The notes: a model not told the origin generated them from the letters alone. Shown: positions 31,701 through 41,806, counted from the first letter of the stretch. The stretch: DNA of 64,000 nucleotides from Hyphomicrobium sp. CS1GBMeth3 (GCF_900117455.1 NZ_FPHO01000002.1:1178001-1242000), one strand, 5' to 3'. Numbers and translations: made by a program.

Positions 31701-32750
31701 ATGCCTGCTCCCTCCCCCTGGTGGGACAAGGACCGCCATCGGGACCGCCGACCGGCGCTGCTGCTGCGCAACCGCATCAAGGCGGCGATCCGTGCGTGGT
31801 TCGAGGCGCAGGGCTTCGTCGAGATCGACGCCGGTGCGCTCGTCGTCTCGCCGGGGAACGAGACGCACCTGCACGCCTTCGCGACGGAGCGCATCGGGAC
31901 AGCGCTCGATCGGCGTCGCCTCTATCTCCACACCTCGCCCGAGTTCGCGATGAAGAAGCTCATCGCAGCGGGCGAGCAGAAGATCTTCTGTTTCGCACCC
32001 GTCTATCGCAACCGGGAGCGCGGGGCACTGCACGCTCCGGAATTCACGATGCTCGAATGGTATCGCGCCGGCGCGGACTACACCGTGCTGTGGGACGACT
32101 GCCTGGCGATGCTCGCGCTCGCGGCCGAGATCGGCGGGCGGACGCGCTGGACGTTCCGCGATCGTGCGGTTGCGATCGATGGCGTGGCTGAGCGGCTGAC
32201 GCTTGAAGAAGCGTTTCGCATTCATGCGGGTTTCTCACTGTTGGACACGTGCCCGGATGGTGTTGCAGATACGGACGCTCTACGTCAGCGTGCGAACGCG
32301 GCCGGCATCCGCACGGCGGATGACGACACCTGGTCGGACATCTTTTCGCGTGCGCTCGTGGAGCGGATCGAACCGAAGCTCGGGCACCCAAAGCCGACAA
32401 TCCTCTACGAATACCCCTCGCCCGAGGCAGCGCTGGCGCGGCGGGTTCCCGGCCGGCCCGAGGTGGCGGAGCGGTTCGAGCTTTATGCAGCGGGTGTGGA
32501 GCTCGCCAACGGCTTTGGCGAGCTTACCGATGCAGAGGAGCAGCGCCGCCGGCTCGCGCATGAGATGGATGAGAAAGCGCGCATCTATGGCGAGCGCTAT
32601 CCGCTGGATGAGGATTTCCTGGCCGCGCTGCGTCAGATGCCGCCTGCCTCTGGCTGCGCGCTCGGCTTCGACCGGCTGGTGATGCTGGCGTCGGGCGCGA
32701 GCAACGTCGACCAGGTGATCTGGACACCGCTCGCCGATGAGAGCAAGTAA
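31701..32750 (+). CDS. epmA: EF-P lysine aminoacylase EpmA
   Basis: A 349-residue class II lysyl-tRNA-synthetase paralogue without the anticodon-binding domain (also called GenX/PoxA/YjeA). It attaches (R)-beta-lysine to Lys34 of EF-P. Motif 2 is PVYRNRERGALHAPEFTMLEW and motif 3 GCALGFDRLVML; YEYPSPEAALAR and ELANGFGEL are typical. ATG 31701 follows GAGGA; the frame opens earlier at 31596 with non-conserved sequence. It heads an operon with the GFA gene and epmB. Confidence 0.95.
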   Translation: MPAPSPWWDKDRHRDRRPALLLRNRIKAAIRAWFEAQGFVEIDAGALVVSPGNETHLHAFATERIGTALDRRRLYLHTSPEFAMKKLIAAGEQKIFCFAPVYRNRERGALHAPEFTMLEWYRAGADYTVLWDDCLAMLALAAEIGGRTRWTFRDRAVAIDGVAERLTLEEAFRIHAGFSLLDTCPDGVADTDALRQRANAAGIRTADDDTWSDIFSRALVERIEPKLGHPKPTILYEYPSPEAALARRVPGRPEVAERFELYAAGVELANGFGELTDAEEQRRRLAHEMDEKARIYGERYPLDEDFLAALRQMPPASGCALGFDRLVMLASGASNVDQVIWTPLADESK

Positions 32751-32798
32751 GGCGCACTCCCTGCCCTCGCAGACATGGCTCGGGAGCTGGAGACGAGC

Positions 32799-33269
32799 AT
32801 GAGCGAAGTTCATACGGGCGGATGCCAATGCGGTGCGGTGCGCTTTAGAGTCGAGGGTCCGCTCGGAGACGCGTCCGTCTGCCATTGCCGCATGTGCCAG
32901 AAAGCATTCGGCGGCTTCTATGCGCCGCTCGTCTCGGTGCGCGACGCTAAGCTCGTGTGGACGCGCGGCGCGCCGAAGAGATTTCAATCCTCCAACGCGG
33001 CACAGCGCGGGTTCTGCGCGGACTGCGGCACGCCGCTCACGTACGAAGCGCCGGATGGCGTTGCGCTCGCGATCGGCGCATTCGACAAGCCGCAAGAGAT
33101 TGCGCCTAAGATCCAGTGGGGCGTGGAAGGCAAGCTTCCCTACGTCGATCACATCCACGAGCTGCCGCAGGAGCACACGCTCTCCGATCCGGAGGCGGCG
33201 CCGTTTCTGGTCGACCTCGTCTCCTACCAGCACCCTGACCACGACACGGAGCAGTGGCCGCCGGCATGA
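32799..33269 (+). CDS. GFA family zinc protein
   Basis: A 156-residue protein with the Mss4-like fold of the glutathione-dependent formaldehyde-activating family. Zinc ligands: GGCQCGAVRF, CHCRMCQK and FCADCGTPL. The actual activity of most members is unknown; formaldehyde chemistry would suit a methylotroph but is speculative. ATG 32799 follows GGAG by 6 bases. Its stop codon overlaps the epmB start (ATGA), placing it firmly in the epm operon. Confidence 0.88.
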   Translation: MSEVHTGGCQCGAVRFRVEGPLGDASVCHCRMCQKAFGGFYAPLVSVRDAKLVWTRGAPKRFQSSNAAQRGFCADCGTPLTYEAPDGVALAIGAFDKPQEIAPKIQWGVEGKLPYVDHIHELPQEHTLSDPEAAPFLVDLVSYQHPDHDTEQWPPA

Positions 33270-34312
33270 CCCATCTGCGCCAGACGCTGAAATCCGCGAC
33301 CGATCTCGTCGACGCCGGGCTCGTGCCTGCCGCGAAAGAGGCGGATGTGGCGGCTGTTGCCGAGCGCTATGCAGTTGCGGTCACGCCGGCGATGGCGGCG
33401 CTCATCGACACGAAGGATGCCAACGATCCGATCGCGCGGCAATTCGTGCCGGATGTGCGCGAGCTCGACCGGATGCCGGAGGAGCGCGGCGATCCGATCG
33501 GCGACATCGTAAAGAGCCCGGTCAAAGGCATCGTACACCGCTACCCGGATCGGGTGCTGCTCAAGATCGTCGGCGTGTGTCCGGTGTACTGCCGCTTCTG
33601 CTTCCGGCGCGAGATGATCGGGCCTGCGGCTGAGGCCAACCTGACGGCGGACGAGATAGACGCGGCGCTCGACTACATCCGCGCGCATGCCGAAATCTGG
33701 GAGGTGATCCTGACCGGCGGCGATCCTTTCATCCTGAGCCCGCGGCGCGTGCGCGAAATCACGGAAGCCCTCGACGCCATCCCGCATGTGAAGATCGTAC
33801 GTTGGCACACACGCGTGCCGGTGGTGGCGCCCGAGCGTGTGACGAACGAGTTCGCACAAGCGCTCAGCGCAACGGCCAAAACGGTCTATGTGGCGCTGCA
33901 CGCCAACCATCCGCGCGAGCTGACCGCGGCAGCGCGCATGGCCATTCGCCGGCTCGTCGACGCGGGCATTCCGCTTGTCAGCCAGACGGTGCTGCTGCGG
34001 GGCGTCAACGATGACGTCGAGACCTTGGACGCGCTGATGCGCGCTTTCGTCGAGGCGCGCGTCAAGCCGTACTACTTGCATCATGGTGATCTGGCACCCG
34101 GCACCGCGCACTTCCGCACGACGCTCGCCCAAGGTGAGGCGCTGATGCGCGCGCTGCGGCAACGCCTCTCCGGCCTCGCCATGCCGACGTACGTGCTCGA
34201 TATTCCGGGCGGGCATGGCAAGGTGCCCGTTGGGCCCGGCTACCTCGACGGCGAGGTCGTGTCAGATCCGCGCGGCGGCCTGCACCGCACGGATGGCGCC
34301 TGCGCGCCGTAG
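33266..34312 (+). CDS. epmB: EF-P lysine 2,3-aminomutase EpmB
   Basis: A 348-residue radical-SAM, PLP-dependent aminomutase (KamA/YjeK family) producing (R)-beta-lysine for EpmA. The Fe-S cluster motif is CPVYCRFCF, followed by REM; ILTGGDPF and the PLP lysine in DIPGGHGKVPVG are present. Length fits the short EpmB type rather than catabolic lysine 2,3-aminomutases. The ATG at 33266 overlaps the GFA stop by 4 bp; an upstream GTG at 33254 is less likely. Confidence 0.93.
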   Translation: MTHLRQTLKSATDLVDAGLVPAAKEADVAAVAERYAVAVTPAMAALIDTKDANDPIARQFVPDVRELDRMPEERGDPIGDIVKSPVKGIVHRYPDRVLLKIVGVCPVYCRFCFRREMIGPAAEANLTADEIDAALDYIRAHAEIWEVILTGGDPFILSPRRVREITEALDAIPHVKIVRWHTRVPVVAPERVTNEFAQALSATAKTVYVALHANHPRELTAAARMAIRRLVDAGIPLVSQTVLLRGVNDDVETLDALMRAFVEARVKPYYLHHGDLAPGTAHFRTTLAQGEALMRALRQRLSGLAMPTYVLDIPGGHGKVPVGPGYLDGEVVSDPRGGLHRTDGACAP

Positions 34313-34533
34313 CTGCGCTCAACGGCGAGGAAATAGCGCGGACGACATTGCTTTTTCGCCTCCAAGACGGTCCGGCCGTTTCCTCCGCCGCGAAAACCCT
34401 CAACAATATGGTTGATGATTTGCCCTCGCGGTGTCAGAGTGTCGCACAATAACAAGACAGAAGCCGGCGTGCCGCGGAAGAGGTGCGCCACCAAAGGCTC
34501 GCAAACGACACCACGCGATGGAGGAGCGCACCT

Positions 34534-36684
34534 ATGAACGAGCAGATCAAACCCGAAACCTTCCACGGCGCCTGCCCTCACGACTGCCCCGACACCTGCG
34601 CCATGGACTATCACGTACGCGACGGCAAGCTCGTCGAAGTGCGCGGCAAGAAGAACCATCCCTTCACGCGCGGCGGTCTCTGCGTGAAGCTCAAGGACTT
34701 CCACGACCATCACGCCAATCCGGACCGGCTGATGTATCCGCTGCGCCGGGTCGGCGCGAAAGGCACGGGGCCGAACGGCGGTAACACCTTCGAGCGCATT
34801 ACCTGGGACGAGGCGATCCGCACGATCGGCAACAAGTGGCGCGAAATCATTAGCGAGTACGGCGCGCAGGCGATCATGCCCTACAGCTACCTGGGCAACA
34901 TGGGCCTCGTGCAGGGGATCAACTCGGGCGACCCGTTCTTCAACAGGCTCGGCTCGACGGTGAACGAGAAGACGTTCTGCACGTCTGGCTCCTCGACGGC
35001 GTGGCTGATGACGCATGGGCCGACAGGCGGCGTCGATCCCGAAAGCTTCGTGCATTCGAAGTTTATCGTGATCTGGGCCTGCAATACGATCTCGACCAAC
35101 TTGCATCACTGGCCCTTCGTTCTCGAGGCGCAAAAGCGCGGCGCGAAGATCGTCGTGGTCGATCCCTATCGGTCTCGCACAGCGAAGGGCGCCGACTGGC
35201 ACATCATGCCGAAGCCCGGCACGGACGGCGCGCTCGCGCTCGGCATCATCAATTCGATGATCGAGCAGGGCGTGGTCGATCAGGATTATGTCGACAAGCA
35301 TGTTCACGGCTTTGCGGAATTGAAAGCGCGCGCGGCCGACTTCACGCCCGAGTACGTCGAGCGTGTCACGGGCGTCAAAGCGGACGACATCAAAACATTC
35401 GCTTACGAGTTCGCGACGTCGCAGCCGTCTGCGATCCGCATCGGCGTCGCCATCGAGCGCTCCGCGGGCGGCGCGCAAGCCTCCCGGGCGATCTATGCGC
35501 TGCCGGCTCTCGCGGGCTCATGGCGCCATGTCGGCGGCGGCATGCTGCAATTGCCGCTGTGGGATTTCCCGGTCGATTGGGCGAAGGCGGCGCGGCCGGA
35601 CTTCATCAAGCCGGGCACACGCGTGGTGAACAATCTCAGGCTCGGCCAGGCACTGACGGGCGAGATGCAGCTCGATCCGCCGATCAAGAGCCTGTTCGTG
35701 TTCTGCACCAATCCCGTCAGCCAGTCGCCGGAGACGAACAAGATCGTCCAGGGGCTGCAGCGGGAGGACCTGTTCACGGTCGTCGCCGAACACTTCATTA
35801 CTGACACGGCGAAATATGCCGACATCATCCTGCCGTCCGCGATGGCGGGCGAAGCCGAGGACATGATGTGGTCGTGGGGCACATTCTACCTCACGTACAA
35901 TCAGAAGGCCGTCGATCCGCCTGGCGAGTGCAAGCCGACGAGCGATCTGTGGCGCCTGCTCGCGGCCGAGATGGGCTTCGACGACCCCGTCTTCAAAATG
36001 ACCGACAGCGAGCTTTGTGCCGCTTACATCAATTGGGACGACCCCAAGATGGGTGGCATCGGCATGGACTACTTCAAGGAGCACGGCTTCTATAAGATCG
36101 ACGTCGGCTCCGCCGATACGCGCGCACCGCACGCGGAAGGCAACTTCCCGACGCCGTCCGGCAAGGTGGAAATTCTTCTGCCCGAGGACACGAAGAACTT
36201 CGTCGCAGGCCCGTTCCGCGCCATGTACGACGGTGAGCAGGATGGGTCGCCCGTCGATCCGCTGCCGGGGTACGTCGCGCCGCGCGAGACGGCGGAAGCG
36301 GACCCCGAACTTGCCAAGAAGTATCCTCTCAACATCATCACGCCCAAGAGCCACGGCTTCCTCAACTCGTGCTACGCGAACGAGCCGCACAAAATCAAAG
36401 GTCAGGGCGAACAGTTCGTGATGATCTCGCCGACGGATGCCGAGACGCGGAGCATCCGGCACGGAGATCCCGTACGGGTCGCAAATTCACGGGGAAGCTT
36501 CGAGGGTGTCGCGCGGGTGACAGACGACGTGCCCACCGGCGTTATTGTTGCCACATTGGGCTACTGGCGCTCGCTCAACAGGTCGGACGGGTCGGTGAAC
36601 TCGATCTCGTCGGATGCGTGGTCCGGGCTCGGCCGGGCGCCGACCTATTCGGACAACCTGGTCGAGGTTTCACGCGTCAACTGA
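34534..36684 (+). CDS. Molybdopterin-dependent oxidoreductase (DMSO reductase family)
   Basis: A 716-residue molybdenum enzyme. The N-terminal [4Fe-4S] motif is ACPHDCPDTCAM with the fourth Cys in GGLCVK. The molybdopterin domains follow: NTISTNLHH, VVVDPYRSRTAKGADWHIMPKPGTDGALALG, and a C-terminal dinucleotide-binding domain from about residue 600 (ITPKSHGFLNS, HGDPVRVANSRG). A Cys in TFCTSGSS could be the metal ligand, but this is uncertain. No twin-arginine signal is seen, so it is cytoplasmic. The substrate is unknown. A strong GGAGGAG precedes the ATG. An Fpr-type reductase follows and could supply electrons. Confidence 0.88.
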   Translation: MNEQIKPETFHGACPHDCPDTCAMDYHVRDGKLVEVRGKKNHPFTRGGLCVKLKDFHDHHANPDRLMYPLRRVGAKGTGPNGGNTFERITWDEAIRTIGNKWREIISEYGAQAIMPYSYLGNMGLVQGINSGDPFFNRLGSTVNEKTFCTSGSSTAWLMTHGPTGGVDPESFVHSKFIVIWACNTISTNLHHWPFVLEAQKRGAKIVVVDPYRSRTAKGADWHIMPKPGTDGALALGIINSMIEQGVVDQDYVDKHVHGFAELKARAADFTPEYVERVTGVKADDIKTFAYEFATSQPSAIRIGVAIERSAGGAQASRAIYALPALAGSWRHVGGGMLQLPLWDFPVDWAKAARPDFIKPGTRVVNNLRLGQALTGEMQLDPPIKSLFVFCTNPVSQSPETNKIVQGLQREDLFTVVAEHFITDTAKYADIILPSAMAGEAEDMMWSWGTFYLTYNQKAVDPPGECKPTSDLWRLLAAEMGFDDPVFKMTDSELCAAYINWDDPKMGGIGMDYFKEHGFYKIDVGSADTRAPHAEGNFPTPSGKVEILLPEDTKNFVAGPFRAMYDGEQDGSPVDPLPGYVAPRETAEADPELAKKYPLNIITPKSHGFLNSCYANEPHKIKGQGEQFVMISPTDAETRSIRHGDPVRVANSRGSFEGVARVTDDVPTGVIVATLGYWRSLNRSDGSVNSISSDAWSGLGRAPTYSDNLVEVSRVN

Positions 36685-36812
36685 CCGCAGAAGGCACCGC
36701 CTTGCTTCCCTCTAAGTAAGGGGGCTGGGCACCTGTCCCATCGGAAGGATCGAGCGGCCGCGGCGCTCAGGCGCTGCGGCCTAGGAAAGTTTGCGCAAAC
36801 GGACACGTCATC

Positions 36813-37586
36813 ATGACAGCCTTCACGACCGAATCCGTGCTCGCCGTCAGGCACTGGACCGATACCGTCTTCAGCTTCACCGCGACGCGCAGCCCCAGCC
36901 TGCGCTTCGATTCCGGCCAGTTCGTCATGATCGGGCTCGAGGTCGAAGGGCGGCCGCTGACACGCGCCTACAGCATCGCCAGCGCCTCTTACGATGATTA
37001 CCTCGAGTTCCTCAGCATCAAAGTGCAGGACGGACCGCTGACCTCGCGTCTGCAGCACATCCGCGAGGGCGACAAGATCCTCGTCGGGCGCAAGCCGACC
37101 GGCACACTGATCGTCGACAATCTCAAGCCCGGGCGCGTGCTGTATCTTCTTGGCACGGGTACGGGGCTGGCGCCGTTCATGAGCCTGATCCGAGACCCGG
37201 CGCTCTATGAACGTTTCGAGAAGGTCGTTCTTGTGCACGGTTGCCGGCTCGTCTCGGAGCTCGCCTATGGCGACCGCATCATGCACGAACTTCCGACCGA
37301 CGAATACATCGGCGAGGCGATCCGCGAGAAGCTAATCTACAGCCCGACGGTCACGCGCGAGCCGTTCAAGGTGACGGGCCGCATCACCGATCTCGTGGTG
37401 TCGGAGCCGTTCTACGCCGACCTCGGCCTGCCGCCGCTTGCTGCCGAGCACGACCGCGTCATGATCTGCGGCGGGCCGGATATGCTGCGTGATCTCAAGG
37501 CGTTCTATCTCGCGCAAGGGTTCAGCGAAGGCAGCCTCGGCGAGCCGGGCGAGTTCGTCATCGAGAAAGCATTCGTCGAGAAGTAG
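36813..37586 (+). CDS. fpr: Ferredoxin--NADP reductase
   Basis: A 257-residue FAD flavoprotein exchanging electrons between NADPH and ferredoxin or flavodoxin. FAD site: RPLTRAYSIASA; NADP site: LLGTGTGLAPFMSL and MICGGPDMLRDL; the protein ends in FVIEKAFVEK, the C-terminal extension of the subclass found in proteobacteria. It follows the molybdopterin oxidoreductase by 128 bases on the same strand. Confidence 0.93.
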   Translation: MTAFTTESVLAVRHWTDTVFSFTATRSPSLRFDSGQFVMIGLEVEGRPLTRAYSIASASYDDYLEFLSIKVQDGPLTSRLQHIREGDKILVGRKPTGTLIVDNLKPGRVLYLLGTGTGLAPFMSLIRDPALYERFEKVVLVHGCRLVSELAYGDRIMHELPTDEYIGEAIREKLIYSPTVTREPFKVTGRITDLVVSEPFYADLGLPPLAAEHDRVMICGGPDMLRDLKAFYLAQGFSEGSLGEPGEFVIEKAFVEK

Positions 37587-37715
37587 GGGCGGAGGGCTGG
37601 CGGCGGTGTCGTGGCCGGCGCAGCACACCGCTTCTATTTCATTTGCTGCCGATTGCTCCGTATCCGGCACGCTGCTTAATATCGCCACCGCGGTTTGGAG
37701 TTCAGCGGGGGTGTT

Positions 37716-38384
37716 ATGCGTGGTGCGCTGCGGTGCGCTTTTGCGCTTGGTTTTAGTTGCGTTGCTTCGCTCGGCGCACAAGCCGATCCCATCGCTGACA
37801 ATCTCAACGTCTATCGCATGAGCCCGCCGCTCGCCGCTTATACGCCGGGAACCAATGCGCGCGGCCACTTCGACAAGCGCACCTTCCAGCGGACGGGCGA
37901 GAAGCTGCTCAAGCTCAACGTGGTGCGGTGCCGCGCGCCGTTCGACAAGGACGGCATCGAGGAAAACCTCGACAACGCGGCGTTCGCTGTGCGTGATCAG
38001 AAGACGTTCGGTCTTTCCGCAGGATGGGCGACATTGCTCAACGCGAGCTTCAAGGGCACCTACGTCGAGGATGTCACGCTCACCTTTACGGGCACGATTT
38101 ACGAGTACACGGAAGACAAGCTCGCGGCGTTGCGCAGGCGGTGCCTTGGCTCGGCCAATCCGAAGGGCGACCAGGGCCGATTTCAGTTCCAGATCGTGCG
38201 TCAGGCCGTCGGGCGTTTCGAGTATCAGATCAAGTACACACAGGCAGCGAGCGCCAATCTCAAGGTCGACATCGTCAACAAGCTGGCCGCAGAGCTCGGC
38301 GGCTCCGGCGAAATCGACCGCGCGGGGAAGATCACCATTCCCCGCGGCGCCATGGCTTATCCGCTCTGGCGCGAGGACTGGTGA
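37716..38384 (+). CDS. Unknown secreted protein
   Basis: A 222-residue protein with a signal peptide (MRGALRCAFALGFSCVASLGAQADP). The mature part is mixed alpha/beta with two cysteines (VVRCRAPF, RRCLGSAN). I do not recognise a domain. The ATG at 37716 is chosen because the signal peptide starts there; a TTG at 37695 is in frame. A purine-rich GGGGG precedes it. Convergent with the DUF1428 gene. Confidence 0.7.
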   Translation: MRGALRCAFALGFSCVASLGAQADPIADNLNVYRMSPPLAAYTPGTNARGHFDKRTFQRTGEKLLKLNVVRCRAPFDKDGIEENLDNAAFAVRDQKTFGLSAGWATLLNASFKGTYVEDVTLTFTGTIYEYTEDKLAALRRRCLGSANPKGDQGRFQFQIVRQAVGRFEYQIKYTQAASANLKVDIVNKLAAELGGSGEIDRAGKITIPRGAMAYPLWREDW

Positions 38385-38397
38385 CCAGCATAATCTG

Positions 38398-38751
38398 CTA
38401 GAGTTCGAGCAGCGTTTTAAACCCACCGAAGATCATGCGCTTACTGTCGAACGGCATTTGCTCGAAGCTAGGTTTCAGCCGCTCATCGGACATCACTTTT
38501 TTCAGCACCGCGTCCCGATGCGCGCGGGATTTGTACGTAATCCAAGAGAACACGACTACCTCGCCTTCTTTGAGCTTCACGGCACGTGGAAAGGACGTCA
38601 GCTTGCCGACGGGCACATCATCGGCGACGCACTCGACGTAGGAGAGGGCGCCGTGCTCGCGCCATATCTTTCCCGCCTTGGTTGAGAGCTTCTTGTAGGC
38701 CGCCAGATTTTTCTCAGGAACGGCAAGTACGAAACCATCGACGTAGGGCAT
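38398..38751 (-). CDS. DUF1428 family protein
   Basis: A 117-residue protein matching the YbaA/DUF1428 family, ferredoxin-like dimeric alpha/beta barrel proteins of unknown function: MPYVDGFVLAVPEKNLAAYK at the start, YVECVADDVPVGKLTSFPRAVKL in the middle and RMIFGGFKTLLEL at the end. GAGGAAA lies before the ATG. Confidence 0.88.
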   Translation of the reverse strand: MPYVDGFVLAVPEKNLAAYKKLSTKAGKIWREHGALSYVECVADDVPVGKLTSFPRAVKLKEGEVVVFSWITYKSRAHRDAVLKKVMSDERLKPSFEQMPFDSKRMIFGGFKTLLEL

Positions 38752-38882
38752 TAGCGTTTCCTCGATTGCTGTCTCCGCATGTCCGCGTCTGCCATCTTAA
38801 TGCGTCAGCACGCGGGCACCGCCTTTGCATTCCGTTGGCGCTCGCGGCGTCGCTTGGGACGTGGCGAAAGCAACGGCAGGGC

Positions 38883-41360
38883 TTACGTCACAAGCTGTGG
38901 TTTTGCTGTTTGCCGCGATGCGGCGCGCTCAGGGAAATAATGGCGATAGAGCGCGATAGTTGCCGGCAGGATCACGAGTTGGCCAACGAGAGAAGCGAAC
39001 AGGCAGATAGCGGCCAGCTCGCCGAATTGACGCAGAGACGGCAGGTGCGACAGCATTGTAACGCCGAGGCCCAGTGCCAGAACGATCGTGGTCAGGATCA
39101 CGGCCGGGCCGACATGATGGGCCGTGCGCGCCAGCGCCTCGCGGGCCGGATCGTGAAGGGTCTCCGATTCATCGCCAATGGCCGCGCTCAAGCGATATTT
39201 TCCACTGTCGGCCTCGTCATCAAAGGCGGCCGCGACCTCGTCCCTGAGGCGTAGCTCCTCAAGCCGGTAGCGGTTCAGGAAGTGGATCGTCGAGTCGATG
39301 GCAAGCGAGAACGCTACCGTGATGGCGACGATGGAAGCGAACTGCAAACCCTGCCCCGTGTAGAACAGGATGGCGCCGGTGACGAAGATCGGGAACAGCG
39401 ACGGCAGAATGCTCGACACGCCGACCAGCAGAGAGCGCAGCGCGATACCTAGGAAAATGAAGACGAGGAAGATGTCGCCCACGAGGCCCCATGTCAGCTC
39501 GCTGATCAGCGTGGCCGAGTTGCGTGCGGCGATCGCCGGCAGCCCGGTGACCGAGATTTCGTAGCCTGGATATTTCGTGCGAACGGCATCAAGTGCGTGG
39601 TCGATGTTCTGCACCACGGGCAGGATCTCGCTCGCATCGATATCGGGCAGGCGCGCCGTCACAAGGACGGCCGTCTCATCGGCCGTGATGAAGCGGCGGA
39701 CGAGGTGCCCAGGCAGGATCCCGACATATTTGCGCACGGTGTCGATGGACGTGTCGCCAGTGGCGGCAAGCCATTTGCGCAGGCTATCGAGAGACCAGAC
39801 GTTGCCGAGCCCGGCCTGCCGCTCCAGGATCTCATGCGCTTCGGCGATCACGGCCAAGGTGCGGACGTCATATAGCCCGATCGGCGGAGGACCAGCGCCA
39901 TCCGATTTGACGGCAGCCGGCCATTCGATCATCACGTGCACGGGGTTGGCGCCGGTGAGTTTCGTGTCGAGGCTGCCGGTGGCTGCCAGCGCCTGCTCCT
40001 TGTCGGGCACCTGATCGGCGAGCCGGTACATGGGCTTCAGGCTGAAGAAGGCGTGCCCCGTCAGAAGCACCGCCAGAATGCCGGCGGCTACGAATGCCAG
40101 CGGTCGGTCAGCGACAAAGCCGACGACACGGTCGCTCAGGCGCTGCAGAAAGCCGACGCCGCCTTCCTCGCGCACGTGCGGGTCGACTGCAGATGCCGGC
40201 GCACGGCGCACCAGCAGCGCAGCGAGCGTCGGCACGACGACGGCGACGGCAGTGTAGGAAATGAACACGGCCATCAGCGCCGCCACGCCGAAGGTTCGGA
40301 TCAGCGCCGACTCGGCGAAGGCAAACGAGACCAGCGCGATGGCCTGATTCATGGCGGTCAGCAGGCAGGCGGGCGCCACATCGCGCACGGCATTACGCGC
40401 GGCCTCGATGCGGTCGACGCCCGCGAGGATGTCGCGGCGGATGGCCATCACGAGATGCATCGAATCCGAGAAGCCCGAGACGAGGATCAGAGGCGTGATG
40501 ACGTTGATGAACAGGTTCAGCCGGAAATCGAGACCGCCGAGCACGCCGAGCGTCCACAGGATGGCGATGGTGGGGCCGAGCACCGCAATGACCGTCAGCG
40601 ACAGGCGGCGGAAGAAGAGATACGCGATGGCAAATCCGACGGCGAAGCCGAGGCCGTTGTAGACGAGCCGGTCGCGCTCCACCGCGTTGCGGATCTCGAG
40701 TTGCATGACCGGCGCACCGGTCAGCTTGGCCGTCAGCCCCGATCCCGCAAGCTCGCGGTCCACGACCTCCTTGATGCCGCCGATAACGGCGCGCGCCGTG
40801 CGCTCCTCCACCATGACGCGGTCGAGCGCGATGACGATCAGCGCCAAGTCGCCATCCTCGGACAGGAACTTGCCTTTGACGATGTCATTGTGGCCCAGCG
40901 CGTGGATCATGTCCGCGTAGGCTGCGGGATCCTCCGGCAACTCGTCGGGCACGACGGGCGACGCGTAGCCGCTAGCATCGGGCGGGTTGCGCGCCGACAG
41001 CATCGAAACGAGCCCGCCAACGCCGTCAGTGAGCTGCAGCTCGATGACGGCGTTGCGGAACACCTCGAGACGCTCGCGTGCGAGAAGGGCGCGCCCCTCG
41101 ACCACGACCAGCACGTCATATTCGCTCGACGGGAAGCGGCGGTCGATCTCTTCGTATTTGCGGAATTCAGCGGTATCGGTGCGGAACAGCTCGGACAGAC
41201 TGTCATCGACCCGAAGCTTCGAGATGCCGAGCAGCGCCAGTGCCGTCAACAGAGCAATCAGCGCGGCCGTGACGTATGGAGCCCTGAGCGCTACGAGCCC
41301 AAGGCGATCCAATCCAAATGAAAACAGAAACGATCGGCGCGTCGTCCCGGTGTTGGTCAT
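38883..41360 (-). CDS. RND superfamily (MMPL-type) exporter
   Basis: An 825-residue inner-membrane transporter with the RND duplication: two halves, each with one helix, a large periplasmic loop and five further helices. The second helix group of the first half contains GFSDSMHLVMAIRRD and the second half contains SLAIDSTIHFLNRYR, both with the proton-relay type Asp. Such proteins export lipids, including hopanoids. ATG 41360 is preferred over the open frame to 41483. No partner adaptor is adjacent. Confidence 0.88.
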   Translation of the reverse strand: MTNTGTTRRSFLFSFGLDRLGLVALRAPYVTAALIALLTALALLGISKLRVDDSLSELFRTDTAEFRKYEEIDRRFPSSEYDVLVVVEGRALLARERLEVFRNAVIELQLTDGVGGLVSMLSARNPPDASGYASPVVPDELPEDPAAYADMIHALGHNDIVKGKFLSEDGDLALIVIALDRVMVEERTARAVIGGIKEVVDRELAGSGLTAKLTGAPVMQLEIRNAVERDRLVYNGLGFAVGFAIAYLFFRRLSLTVIAVLGPTIAILWTLGVLGGLDFRLNLFINVITPLILVSGFSDSMHLVMAIRRDILAGVDRIEAARNAVRDVAPACLLTAMNQAIALVSFAFAESALIRTFGVAALMAVFISYTAVAVVVPTLAALLVRRAPASAVDPHVREEGGVGFLQRLSDRVVGFVADRPLAFVAAGILAVLLTGHAFFSLKPMYRLADQVPDKEQALAATGSLDTKLTGANPVHVMIEWPAAVKSDGAGPPPIGLYDVRTLAVIAEAHEILERQAGLGNVWSLDSLRKWLAATGDTSIDTVRKYVGILPGHLVRRFITADETAVLVTARLPDIDASEILPVVQNIDHALDAVRTKYPGYEISVTGLPAIAARNSATLISELTWGLVGDIFLVFIFLGIALRSLLVGVSSILPSLFPIFVTGAILFYTGQGLQFASIVAITVAFSLAIDSTIHFLNRYRLEELRLRDEVAAAFDDEADSGKYRLSAAIGDESETLHDPAREALARTAHHVGPAVILTTIVLALGLGVTMLSHLPSLRQFGELAAICLFASLVGQLVILPATIALYRHYFPERAASRQTAKPQLVT

Positions 41361-41557
41361 GCGTCGTCCCGGCTCGTGGCCGGCATTCTCCGTTCCCTGA
41401 TCCGGTCCGGAATCGCTTTTGCTCGCAACGGTGGCATCGGCCAGTTTGCCGCGCAAGGGCTCCCCCTGCCCCGGGCCGCGCAATTCGACCAGCCGTTGCC
41501 GGACGGTATCGAAGGCCGTAATCTCCGGGCTTCCCGCATACAGGAGAAAGCTACACC

Positions 41558-41806
41558 ATGGCCGCTGGGCTGCCGGTCACATTGCTCGATGTCGTCGACC
41601 TCAAGTGTCCGCTGCCGGTGCTCAAGGCGCGGAAAGCCCTTGCCGGATTGGCGCCTGGCGCGGTGTTGGAGGTTCTCGCAAGCGACCCCGGCGCGGTCCA
41701 GGACTTCGAGGCGTTCTGCCGGGCGACCGGGCATCGTCTCGTGGGGCAGAGCATGGCCTCGGGCGTGCACCGGTTCCTGATCGAGAAGGCGTCGGCGCGC
41801 GACTAA
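41558..41806 (+). CDS. TusA family sulfurtransferase-like protein
   Basis: An 82-residue SirA/TusA-fold protein with the active-site motif LKCPLPVLKARKAL; the Cys carries persulphide sulphur in tRNA thiolation or sulphur relay. The short form is typical. AGGAGA precedes the ATG. It is divergent from the RND exporter and ends 144 bases before the tRNA-Val gene. Confidence 0.9.
   Translation: MAAGLPVTLLDVVDLKCPLPVLKARKALAGLAPGAVLEVLASDPGAVQDFEAFCRATGHRLVGQSMASGVHRFLIEKASARD

Noticed and set aside
39936..41321. A 461-residue plus-strand frame opposite the MMPL/RND exporter
   Set aside because: Composition typical of an antisense shadow; the minus-strand membrane protein is clear.
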